From Varibaculum cambriense (GTDB lineage Bacteria > Actinomycetota > Actinomycetes > Actinomycetales > Actinomycetaceae), in NCBI RefSeq assembly GCF_002848005.1, contig NZ_PKHX01000007.1, positions 55,748 to 119,008 on the forward strand: 63,261 nt of DNA, written 5' to 3'. This document shows positions 8,904 through 16,629 of the stretch, one piece after another (within the stretch, counting starts at the first letter, position 1; every line of letters starts with the position of its first letter). Under the pieces are notes generated by a model. That model searched no databases. It saw only the letters and a program-made list of their open reading frames with translations, and was not told where the DNA came from. The position numbers and the translations under genes are program-made.

Positions 8904-9419
8904 TTACTTCTCCTTTAGTTGATCTGTAATTGAGCGCGGGCCACGGCCAATGGCGACCGCACCCGATTGCACGATTTCGTTGATACCGTAAGGCGCTAAC
9001 GTCTCCATCAGTGCCTCCAGTTTGGATTGCACCCCGGCAGCTTGGATAACCAGGGATTCGCGGTGGACGTCTACTACCGAAGCGCGGAACAGATCCACGA
9101 TCTGTAGCACTTGGGAACGGTTTTGCGCATTTGCCTGCACTTTAAATAACACAAACTTGCGGGTGACCGAGTCCTGCGGATGTAGCTCCACCACTTTCAA
9201 CACGTTTACCAGTTTATTTAACTGTTTAGTTACCTGCTCAAAAGGTAAATCTTCTGCATCTACCTGCACGGTTATCCGAGAAATCGATGGTTCTTCGGTT
9301 TCTCCCACCGCTAGGGAATGAATGTTGAAAGCTCGCCGCGTGAACAGGGCAGCTACCCGCGCAAGCACGCCGGGCTGGTTTTCTACCAAGATGGAAAGGG
9401 TATGGCGATTGTTATTCAC
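8904..9419 (-). CDS. ilvN: Acetolactate synthase small (regulatory) subunit
   Basis: This 171-residue subunit binds IlvB and gives valine feedback control. An N-terminal ACT domain is seen in [23 protein letters not shown] followed by NIHSLAVG. The C-terminal ALS_ss-type domain includes [20 protein letters not shown]. The start is GTG at 9419, two bases after the ilvB stop, with GAGGA within the end of ilvB as ribosome-binding site. The spacing to both neighbours indicates translation as one operon. Confidence 0.95.
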   Translation of the reverse strand: MNNNRHTLSILVENQPGVLARVAALFTRRAFNIHSLAVGETEEPSISRITVQVDAEDLPFEQVTKQLNKLVNVLKVVELHPQDSVTRKFVLFKVQANAQNRSQVLQIVDLFRASVVDVHRESLVIQAAGVQSKLEALMETLAPYGINEIVQSGAVAIGRGPRSITDQLKEK

Positions 9420-9421
9420 GA

Positions 9422-11206
9422 TCAGTCCTCACTTTCCCAGACCGGCCCCTGCCCGCCTGCATAGATAACATTGCTATTTGATTCCCCGGCTGGCACCATC
9501 GGCCAGACTTGGGAATCGGTAGAGACTCGAAAATCAATCACCACCGGGCGATCATTGGTTTCCATCGCCTGCGCAATTACTTGGTCAACTTCTTCCTTAG
9601 TGCGCGCCCGCAACCCTAGGGCGCCATAGGCTTCCGCCAGTTTCACGAAGTCGGGAATATCTTTGCCGCCCTCGCCGTCCTGCAACAAGGTACCTGAAAA
9701 ACGCGAGTCAAAGAATAATTCCTGCCACTGATGCACCATCCCCAGTACCGAGTTGTTAATAATCGCCACTTTGATCGGTAGGTTCTCTAAGGTGGCGACC
9801 GCGAGCTCTTGATTGGTCATCTGAAAACAACCGTCCCCGTCAATCGCCCAGACTTGTGCCCCGGGGTTAGCTACTTGCGCCCCGAGCGCCTCGGGAATCG
9901 CTACCCCCATAGTGCCCAGGCCAGCAGAAGTGAGGAAGCCGCGTGGGTTTTCGTGCGGCAAGAATTGCTGCGACCACATTTGATGCTGTCCCACGCCAGT
10001 GCAATAAATGGCGTCCTTACCCACCATTTCCCCGATACGTTTAACCACATATTGGGCGGGGAGGAGACCGTCATCTGGTTCATCATAGGCAAGCGGGTAA
10101 CGCTCGCAGATGTAATCCAAATGGTGCTTCCAACCGGAAATGTCCCGCGGGTTACGCTGCATTTCCTCTTTAACTTTCGGCAGTAGTCCCTGTAGGGTCT
10201 GCCGCAGATCTCCCACGATCGGTATGTCCGCTACCCGATTTTTCGAGATTTCGGCGGGGTCAATATCAGCGTGAATTACTTTGGCATCGGGGGCGAAAGT
10301 ATCCAGACGACCAGTTACCCGGTCATCGAAACGCGTCCCTAGCGCCACCATCACGTCTGCGCGTTGCAAGGCAGTTACCGCTGGCACTGAACCGTGCATT
10401 CCCGGCATTCCCAGGCAGTGGGGATCCGAGGACGGGAACGCGCCTTGTGCGGTCAAGGTAAGCACCACCGGAAAATCGGTAATTTCTACCAGTTCCTTTA
10501 GCTCTGCCGTTGCCTCGGCAGCCAGCGCTCCCCCGCCTACATAGAGGACGGGTCGTTCTGCCTGCGCCATCAGTTTCGCAGCGGCTTTTATTTGCTTGGC
10601 ATGTGGTTTGCTCGGCACCTTATATCCGGGCAAATCCACTGTTACCGGCCAAGAAAAATCGAGCTCGCCGACTTGGGCGTTTTTGGCGATATCTACCAGT
10701 ACCGGCCCTTTACGCCCGGTAGAGGCCAAATGGAAGGCTTTAACCAAAGTGACTGGAATCTCTTCCGGATCGGTTACCAAAAAATTGTGTTTGGTAATCG
10801 GCATTGACACTCCCACCACGTCAGATTCTTGGAAAGCGTCAGTACCGATCGCGCTGGCAGCCACCTGCCCCGAGATTGCCACCAACGGCACCGAATCCAT
10901 ATGGGCATCCGCCAAAGCAGTCATCAAATTGGTTGCCCCTGGGCCCGAAGTTACGATGGCTACTCCAGTTTTCCCACTCGACAGTGCGTAACCTTCCGCC
11001 GCATGTCCCGCGGCTTGTTCGTGCCGCACGATGATCTGGTTTATCTGCGAGTCATAGAGCGCGTCGAAAACCGGCATGATTGCCCCGCCGGGTAAACCAA
11101 ACACATCGGCCACCCCCAGGTGCTCCAGGGTAGCGACCACTGCCCGAGCTCCACTCATCCTTTTGGGAGGAGGAGCTTCGCCTGGTGATTGCTCCTTGTT
11201 ACTCAT
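9422..11206 (-). CDS. ilvB: Acetolactate synthase large (catalytic) subunit
   Basis: IlvB condenses pyruvate with pyruvate or 2-ketobutyrate, using thiamine diphosphate, Mg and FAD. The 594-residue protein has the cofactor-activating Glu in IIVRHEQAAGHAAEGYA, the GTRFDDRVTGRLDTFAP FAD-domain segment, and the ThDP/Mg motif GDGCFQMTNQELAVATLENL with IINN downstream. GGGGAT precedes the ATG at 11206. The gene lies 44 bases beyond a Rho-independent terminator and a leader peptide rich in Leu, Val and Ile codons, so expression is very probably attenuated by branched-chain amino acid supply. Confidence 0.97.
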   Translation of the reverse strand: MSNKEQSPGEAPPPKRMSGARAVVATLEHLGVADVFGLPGGAIMPVFDALYDSQINQIIVRHEQAAGHAAEGYALSSGKTGVAIVTSGPGATNLMTALADAHMDSVPLVAISGQVAASAIGTDAFQESDVVGVSMPITKHNFLVTDPEEIPVTLVKAFHLASTGRKGPVLVDIAKNAQVGELDFSWPVTVDLPGYKVPSKPHAKQIKAAAKLMAQAERPVLYVGGGALAAEATAELKELVEITDFPVVLTLTAQGAFPSSDPHCLGMPGMHGSVPAVTALQRADVMVALGTRFDDRVTGRLDTFAPDAKVIHADIDPAEISKNRVADIPIVGDLRQTLQGLLPKVKEEMQRNPRDISGWKHHLDYICERYPLAYDEPDDGLLPAQYVVKRIGEMVGKDAIYCTGVGQHQMWSQQFLPHENPRGFLTSAGLGTMGVAIPEALGAQVANPGAQVWAIDGDGCFQMTNQELAVATLENLPIKVAIINNSVLGMVHQWQELFFDSRFSGTLLQDGEGGKDIPDFVKLAEAYGALGLRARTKEEVDQVIAQAMETNDRPVVIDFRVSTDSQVWPMVPAGESNSNVIYAGGQGPVWESED

Positions 11207-11249
11207 CGTTATCCCCGTTCTGGTAGATGTTTCCTCGATTTTTATAAAG

Positions 11250-11281
11250 AAAAAAGCCCTAGGTGCTGTTACCTAGGGCTT
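11250..11281 (-). terminator. ilvB attenuator terminator
   Basis: On the minus strand AAGCCCTAGGT and ACCTAGGGCTT form a perfect 11-bp stem around a 6-base loop, followed by a T-run. It lies between the leader peptide stop (11301) and ilvB. The AGCCCT of its first arm (11275-11280) can instead pair with AGGGCT inside the leader peptide (11313-11318). GCCCTAG in the leader is complementary to CTAGGGC in the second arm. These are candidate antiterminator pairings. Confidence 0.9.
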
Positions 11282-11300
11282 GCTACGTCTCGAAACGATT

Positions 11301-11369
11301 TTAGACGCGTCTAGCCCTCCCCGGTACCAGCAGTACTAGGGCGACTAGCTCAATAATTCGTTTCGTCAT
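11301..11369 (-). CDS. ilvL: ilvB leader peptide (attenuation), 22 residues
   Basis: A short frame from ATG at 11369 reads MTKRIIE, then the run LVALVLLV, then PGRARRV and a TAA stop. Ten of 22 residues are Leu, Val or Ile, as expected for a branched-chain attenuator. It matches the leader type known upstream of actinobacterial ilvB genes. The terminator begins 19 bases after its stop. Ribosome stalling at the LVALVLLV codons when these amino acids are scarce would favour the antiterminated state. Only a weak AGGG lies upstream as ribosome-binding site. Confidence 0.85.
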   Translation of the reverse strand: MTKRIIELVALVLLVPGRARRV

Positions 11370-11584
11370 AACAAGCTAAACCCTACGCAGTGTGGCTCTC
11401 GCGAGTGGCACCGTCTCACTTTTTGATACAAGCGGTAAGCTCCCGGATCGGGCAAGCTGCAACTTTTACCGCAACGGTGACAAACTCCTCGCTATTTTCA
11501 CCTCTTAAATGGACTTTGGTCTGACAGTCCTCGGGAAGGCTATGACAAGATAGGTATTGTCGTATGGCTTTACAAGGAGGCACC

Positions 11585-13183
11585 ATGCAGACAGTCTTCC
11601 AATACCTGGCAGAACAACCGGTACTGGTACTTTTCGGATTAATCGGTATCGGTATGTACCTGGGACATTTTCGAATCAAAGGAATCGGATTGGGGGCGGC
11701 CGCCGTCCTCTTCCTAGCGATCGGCATCTCCGCCTGGGGTACTTCCTACGGAGTAGATATGGTTTCGGATTTCCCCCACGCTTTCGGCAAACTGGGACTC
11801 GCCCTCTTTGCCTTCGCCATTGGGATAAACTCCGGAAACTCTTTCTTTGCTTCCCTTAAGAAATCTTTGGGGATCATGGCCGCTACCTTCGCCGTCCTGG
11901 CCGGAGGTGGCGTAGTAGCCTGTGTGCTAGGCAAGATTGCGGGTATGGATGCGGCCACTATCGGTGGTACTTTCGCCGGCGCCATCACTAACACCCCCGC
12001 ACTAGCTGCGGCGGGTGCCGCCTCGGGCGATGACCAGTCGGCTACCGTCGCCTATTCGATTGCCTACCTCTTCGGGGTATTTGGGATGCTCATCGTGGCC
12101 ACCCTGGCGCTTAACTACGGCAAGAACGATAAAGACCGGCCGGTTGCTTTGGTTTCGCGCACCGTACGGATCGAACGCGACGATATGCCTTCGGTACGAG
12201 ATATTCGGGCTCACGTGGATGGGAACGTTCGTTTCTCTCGTCTCCGGGAAACTGAGGACGGCCCGATCGTACGCCCCACTGCCGACACCAAGCTGGGTAA
12301 AGGCTTCCTAGTAACGGTAGTTGGCCCTCAAAACCTAGTAGTGGAGGTAGTCTCCGAGCTAGGTCATGACTCTTCAGTATCCCTGGCGGCAGACCGCACC
12401 GATTGGGACTACCGCCGGATCACTATTTCTGACCCCAAACTGTCCGGTCGTACTCTGGGTGAACTCGGGTTAGAAGAGCGTTACCAAGCAACAGTTTCCC
12501 GCGTACGCCGGGGCGATACCGATATGCTGGGGCGTCCTGACCTGGTATTACAGATGGGTGACCGGGTGCGGGTAGTTGCTCCTACAAAGAAACTAAAGGA
12601 ACTTTCAAAGTACTTCGGTGACTCCTCAACCGGCCTCACCTCGATCAACCCGGTAGCTCTGGGTATTGGCATGGTGCTCGGCCTGTTGATCGGCGAGTTC
12701 CCGATCCTTACGCCCAGCGGTGAATACTTCACCATCGGTTCTGCAGCCGGCACTCTGCTGGTAGGACTGGTATTCGGTAAAATTGGACGCATTGGCCCCT
12801 TCCCCACTGCTTTGCCCTACACCGCCTGCCAGGTGTTATCAGAGTTTGGTTTGCTGGTGTTCTTGGCACAGGCGGGATACAACGCCGGCAGCCAGATCGA
12901 AAAAGCGTTTACTTCCGGCGCCTGGCTCGGGATTTTACTAGTGGGTATGGCAGTTACCCTCACCGTAGGCTTCGGTTTGTACTTTGTAATGCGCTACGGC
13001 TTCAAGATGGGTGGGACTCGTTTGTCCGGCCTGTTGGCAGGCGCACAAACCCAGCCGGCCGTCCTCGCCTATGCGAATAACCGCACCAACTTTGATCCGC
13101 GAGTCGCATTGGGTTATTCCCTGGTATACCCCTTAGCAATGGTGGGGAAGATTCTAATCGCCCAAATAATCGGTGGCCTGTAG
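11585..13183 (+). CDS. AAE-family (AspT/YidE-type) transporter with two TrkA-C domains
   Basis: This 532-residue membrane protein has about five hydrophobic segments at each end around a soluble centre. Features of the family are FAIGINSGNSFFASLKK, the GTFAGAITNTPALAAA motif in the first half, and the related AGAQTQPAVLAYANN in the second half. The central region (about residues 190-345) contains two RCK-C/TrkA-C-like modules, the second ending QMGDRVRVVAPTKKLKEL. The family includes the aspartate-alanine exchanger; most members have no known substrate. AAGGAGG precedes the ATG at 11585, so an in-frame start at 11564 is rejected. It is divergent from ilvB and followed by a ThrE exporter. Confidence 0.9.
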   Translation: MQTVFQYLAEQPVLVLFGLIGIGMYLGHFRIKGIGLGAAAVLFLAIGISAWGTSYGVDMVSDFPHAFGKLGLALFAFAIGINSGNSFFASLKKSLGIMAATFAVLAGGGVVACVLGKIAGMDAATIGGTFAGAITNTPALAAAGAASGDDQSATVAYSIAYLFGVFGMLIVATLALNYGKNDKDRPVALVSRTVRIERDDMPSVRDIRAHVDGNVRFSRLRETEDGPIVRPTADTKLGKGFLVTVVGPQNLVVEVVSELGHDSSVSLAADRTDWDYRRITISDPKLSGRTLGELGLEERYQATVSRVRRGDTDMLGRPDLVLQMGDRVRVVAPTKKLKELSKYFGDSSTGLTSINPVALGIGMVLGLLIGEFPILTPSGEYFTIGSAAGTLLVGLVFGKIGRIGPFPTALPYTACQVLSEFGLLVFLAQAGYNAGSQIEKAFTSGAWLGILLVGMAVTLTVGFGLYFVMRYGFKMGGTRLSGLLAGAQTQPAVLAYANNRTNFDPRVALGYSLVYPLAMVGKILIAQIIGGL

Positions 13184-13202
13184 GCCTTTCGATACTTAGG
13201 TT

Positions 13203-13241
13203 TTACAATGCGTCAGTCCTAAAGGGGCTGGCGCATTGTAA
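13203..13241 (+). terminator. Hairpin after the AAE transporter
   Basis: TTACAATGCGTCAG and CTGGCGCATTGTAA form a 14-bp stem with one G-T pair around an 11-base loop, 20 bases after the stop codon. The T-run after it is poor (TAATT), so it may terminate only in part. Confidence 0.6.
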
Positions 13242-13308
13242 TAATTATCGCCCCTAGTTTGTTTCCTTCGTCCTGGATGAATGTGGACGTAAGAGAGATA
13301 ATTATTTT

Positions 13309-14751
13309 ATGAAGCAAGGATCCACCCAAAATAACATCGGCGCAGAAAAAAGTGAATCGTCCGCAGAAGACGCTTTACCCGAGTCCAAAGGGGATACTCT
13401 TAATCCGCACGGTGATGAACATGACCAGTTACGCCTCTTACGTGACCGTCTGGCTGCCCAATCTGGAGTAGTAACCCACCTGGGACGCACTCTGTTAGCG
13501 GCGGGCGCTAGTGCCTATCTGGTTAAATTTTCGATGGCCAGGCTAGCCAACGCTGTCGGGATTGAAGCGCAACACTCGCAAGTAACTTTTTCCGAGATAG
13601 TCACCTCGGTTTATGCGCATGGAACTTTCCGAACTGAGTCTCATGAGCAACGTGCATTCGGGACTAACGCTGCCCGACTAGACGATTTACGCCTGTTTGT
13701 GCGCTCTTTAAAACCGGGGCTGCTAGTGGAGGACGCCCAACAGCGTATCGACGAAATTATCCACCGCAAACCCCCTTATCCTGCCGTTATTAACTGCCTA
13801 GCCTCCGGGGTTGCCTGCGCAGGCTTTTGTTTTCTAAACCGAGGCGGACTCGTCGAATGCTCCGTGGTGGCAATTGCGGCTCTTTGCGGACAGATATTGC
13901 GCCGCGCGATGCTAAAACGCCACGCCAACCATTTTGGAGTGTGGATGCTGTGTGGACTACTTGCTTCTCTAATCTACATGGGAATTAGTCAAGCATTATT
14001 GCTGAGCGGGTTGGTTTCGGTCGGTCACCCACAGGGAATTATTTCCGCAGTATTGTTCCTGGTTCCCGGATTCCCGCTGGTAACCGCAATATTAGACCTG
14101 GTAAGGATGGATTTCCTTGCCGGGATTTCCCGCATGACCTACGTTCTAATGCTGGTTATCTCAGCCGGGATTTCGGTGTGGATGGTTGCCACCTTATTTC
14201 AGTGGCATATTGATCCGCCCGCAGCTTTCCCGGTCGCCGGAATAGCTCTTTACCTACTGCAATTTATCTGTTCGGTGGTGGCTTCCTTCGGTTTCGCCGT
14301 GCTGTTTTCGATCCGCCCCCAAGTGGCGATGTGCGCTGCCCTAGTTGCGGGATTTGCCAATGTAGGACGACTGTTTCTGGTGGCACAGGGGATGCTGCCG
14401 CAAGCAGCGGTGGGTCTGGCAGCTTTAACCATTGGAATTGTGGCACACTTTATTTCTCGCCTCAGCAGTTTCCGCTTCTCGCGCACTTCGCTGACAGTAC
14501 CCGCAGTAGTCATCATGATTCCGGGAGTACCTCTTTATGCCGCGATTACCCACCTTTCCAATGGTGATATTCCCCAAGCCACCGCCGCTTTAGTACAAGT
14601 TTTCTTTGTGGTTTTGTCCATCGGGGTGGGACTGGCGATTTCCCGCATGCTCACTGATCCCGGCTGGCGGATTGACCGTGATACCGCGCAGCCCCGGCTG
14701 TTGGAAAAAACCGGATGGAATGACGGCAATCGCCATTTCCATATGCGCTAA
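13309..14751 (+). CDS. Threonine/serine exporter family protein (ThrE type)
   Basis: The 480-residue protein has a soluble N-terminal part with the family segments HLGRTLLAAGASAYLVKFSM and RLDDLRLFVRSL. About ten hydrophobic segments follow, including LVPGFPLVTAILDLVRMDF and TVPAVVIMIPGVPLYAAI. The two halves correspond to the two domains of ThrE, which in Corynebacterium exports threonine and serine. The start ATG has only a weak upstream GAGAG. A very strong terminator follows. Position beside the ilv genes fits amino acid overflow, since threonine feeds isoleucine synthesis; that link is inference. Confidence 0.88.
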   Translation: MKQGSTQNNIGAEKSESSAEDALPESKGDTLNPHGDEHDQLRLLRDRLAAQSGVVTHLGRTLLAAGASAYLVKFSMARLANAVGIEAQHSQVTFSEIVTSVYAHGTFRTESHEQRAFGTNAARLDDLRLFVRSLKPGLLVEDAQQRIDEIIHRKPPYPAVINCLASGVACAGFCFLNRGGLVECSVVAIAALCGQILRRAMLKRHANHFGVWMLCGLLASLIYMGISQALLLSGLVSVGHPQGIISAVLFLVPGFPLVTAILDLVRMDFLAGISRMTYVLMLVISAGISVWMVATLFQWHIDPPAAFPVAGIALYLLQFICSVVASFGFAVLFSIRPQVAMCAALVAGFANVGRLFLVAQGMLPQAAVGLAALTIGIVAHFISRLSSFRFSRTSLTVPAVVIMIPGVPLYAAITHLSNGDIPQATAALVQVFFVVLSIGVGLAISRMLTDPGWRIDRDTAQPRLLEKTGWNDGNRHFHMR

Positions 14752-14760
14752 CTAAAAGTT

Positions 14761-14804
14761 GGAGGGGGCCGCCGACGATTGTCGGCGGCCCCCTCCAGAT
14801 TTTT
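14761..14804 (+). terminator. Strong Rho-independent terminator after the ThrE gene
   Basis: GGAGGGGGCCGCCGAC and GTCGGCGGCCCCCTCC form a perfect 16-bp stem around GATT, followed by AGATTTTT. It begins 9 bases after the stop codon. Confidence 0.93.
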
Positions 14805-14849
14805 GAGGTTTACCACCTGCTCCTAGGCTCTAGGCCACGGTTTATAGGG

Positions 14850-14880
14850 AAAATACCAACTGCACGGGGTAGCTGGTATT
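14850..14880 (-). terminator. Probable terminator of the HPF gene
   Basis: On the minus strand AATACCA and TGGTATT flank a 15-base loop and run into TTTT. It lies 33 bases after the HPF stop codon. The stem is short, so support is moderate. Confidence 0.5.
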
Positions 14881-14912
14881 CCTCAATGGCAAATAACCGG
14901 CAACTATGGCGA

Positions 14913-15581
14913 TTATTTTTCCCGAGGAGTCGCGGTGGCATCTAGGCGAATAACCCCGTAGGTCCAGCCACGACGATGATAAACCGCGCATGGTTGCATG
15001 GTTTCGGAATCGATGAACACGAAGAACGGGTGTCCTACCAGTTCCATTTGGTAAAGAGCCTCGCTAACCGTCATCACTGATGCTTCGTGCAGTTTTTGCC
15101 GCACCACCACCGGGGAATCCCCTAATTGGCTTTCATCAGGTACCCCGATTTTTCTCTCCCGCGCAATATCGGGGGAAAACTCATCATCTTTCGGGGTGAC
15201 CGCCTTAGCTGCATCTCGTAAATTGAGCTCCTCAATCTTTAAAGGCTCTTCGCGACGATGCGAATCCCGGTGACGGTGATGATCCTTGGCTCGATCCCGG
15301 GCACGACGCAAACGTTCATAGAGCTTGCCACAAGCAATGTCTACTGAGGCATAACGGTCAGAAGAACTGGCTTCGGCGCGAATAATCGGCCCCTTACCGA
15401 AAACTGTCAGTTCCACTTTCTCAGAGGTATCTGCTTGCCGCTGATTAGGTTCATGAGTAAGTTCCACATTTACCCGCTGTACCCGCGGATAAAATTGTTC
15501 AACCTTAGCGACTTTTTCCTCGGCATATTGGCGGAAATTGGGGTGGATTTCAGCGTTTCGTGCTTCAACGATAATTTCCAT
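14913..15581 (-). CDS. hpf: Long-form ribosome hibernation promoting factor
   Basis: HPF binds the small subunit decoding region, and the long form pairs ribosomes into inactive 100S dimers. This copy is 222 residues. The N-terminal S30AE domain starts MEIIVEARNAEIHPNF and contains VNVELTHEPNQRQADT. A basic, His-rich linker (RRARDRAKDHHRHRDSHRR) leads to the dimerisation domain with EALYQMELVGHPFFVFIDSET. GGAGG stands before the ATG at 15581; an in-frame GTG at 15599 would leave this site unused. Two palindromes lie just upstream. The gene follows comF on the same strand, a common actinobacterial order. Confidence 0.95.
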   Translation of the reverse strand: MEIIVEARNAEIHPNFRQYAEEKVAKVEQFYPRVQRVNVELTHEPNQRQADTSEKVELTVFGKGPIIRAEASSSDRYASVDIACGKLYERLRRARDRAKDHHRHRDSHRREEPLKIEELNLRDAAKAVTPKDDEFSPDIARERKIGVPDESQLGDSPVVVRQKLHEASVMTVSEALYQMELVGHPFFVFIDSETMQPCAVYHRRGWTYGVIRLDATATPREK

Positions 15582-15605
15582 TGGTGTCCTCCAGGGCACG
15601 GTATG

Positions 15606-15648
15606 GGGATCAAAGATCCCGAATCGATGCGAACCGGATCATTCCGGT
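15606..15648. promoter_or_regulatory. Two short palindromes upstream of hpf
   Basis: GGGATC-AAA-GATCCC (15606-15620) and ACCGGA-TCAT-TCCGGT (15633-15648) are perfect inverted repeats 25 to 67 bases before the hpf start. They could be operators or 5' leader hairpins. No regulator can be named. Confidence 0.4.
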
Positions 15649-15730
15649 CGCGGTGATTGCAGCTACCACCCCCTTTCGCCCATCATTGGGCTTTTCAAGT
15701 ACCAGAATTTTACCGCATTAGCTGAGATGA

Positions 15731-16480
15731 TTAGGCGGTTTTGAGGTTGCCTTCCGCTACGCTAAATGAGAACACTGCTTTCACCTGCGCTTGTTCCCCA
15801 TTTATTACCCGAACTGCTTCCCGAACTGTTGCTCCGGTGGTAATCACGTCATCGACTAACAGCACTTCCCTACTAAAATCTAAATCTGCCGTCGCTGCTA
15901 ACCGCATGCTGCCTGCCCGCCCGCGCAGCCGCTCTTCAAAGCTGCGACCCGCCTGTTTTTTACTTCCTGGCTTTAGCTCCAACAAACCCGATAATCTTAC
16001 TGCTACCCCTTCGGCCTCTAAAGAGGCGGTAATACCGGCGGCCAGCCTACCGGCGGTAGACGAGATCGCAGTTTTACCAAAGCGGAAGGTCGAAGGCGCG
16101 GGACATACAATGACTGGGCACTGAAAACTGGTCGCCAGACGCTTACCTGCCACTGCTCCAAAAAAGAAAGGAAGCCCCTGGTAGTAAGGAGCTCGCGAGT
16201 GTTTCATCGCCAACACTACTTTGCGGGCTTCCTCTCGATAGAGGCTGAGTGTCCAAATATTATCTACGCCGGCCGCTATCGGAATAGCGGCACCCACCAT
16301 ATGGGGAGGGCGCAAAAATATCCCTCTACACCGATCACACAGCAGGGTATCCAGCTGCCCACAACCGGGGCAGCTTTCCGGAAATATTAGGGTAGAAAAA
16401 TCCCGAACCATCTTAGCTAACTGGGCACTGGCGAAGGTGGAAATCTTAGGAGGATTGCCGGAAAAAAGATGCTCACCCAT
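15731..16480 (-). CDS. comF: ComF-family phosphoribosyltransferase-like protein
   Basis: ComF proteins combine a zinc ribbon with a phosphoribosyltransferase fold and are linked to DNA uptake in some bacteria. The 249-residue protein has four Cys in CPGC and CDRC (residues 37, 40, 48, 51) and the PRPP-binding motif VLLVDDVITTGAT near the C-terminus. No clear ribosome-binding site precedes the ATG at 16480. An internal Met at residue 24 is an alternative that keeps both domains. It lies 149 bases downstream of lpqB on the same strand and before hpf. Confidence 0.85.
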   Translation of the reverse strand: MGEHLFSGNPPKISTFASAQLAKMVRDFSTLIFPESCPGCGQLDTLLCDRCRGIFLRPPHMVGAAIPIAAGVDNIWTLSLYREEARKVVLAMKHSRAPYYQGLPFFFGAVAGKRLATSFQCPVIVCPAPSTFRFGKTAISSTAGRLAAGITASLEAEGVAVRLSGLLELKPGSKKQAGRSFEERLRGRAGSMRLAATADLDFSREVLLVDDVITTGATVREAVRVINGEQAQVKAVFSFSVAEGNLKTA

Positions 16481-16629
16481 AGTTATAGCTTGCGGCCACC
16501 ATTAACAGCGGTCGCTGCACTAAATAATTCTGTCTGGAAAACTCCTAGCGATTTACCTTGGGGATCAAAGCGCCCAAAACCGTCACCGGGGAGAAAACCC
16601 GGGTATCCAGAAGAGACCGCAGGTGCAGG

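Noticed and set aside
15688..15707. GCCCATCATTGGGC followed by TTTT as a plus-strand terminator
   Set aside because: No plus-strand gene lies upstream and the stem is only five pairs.
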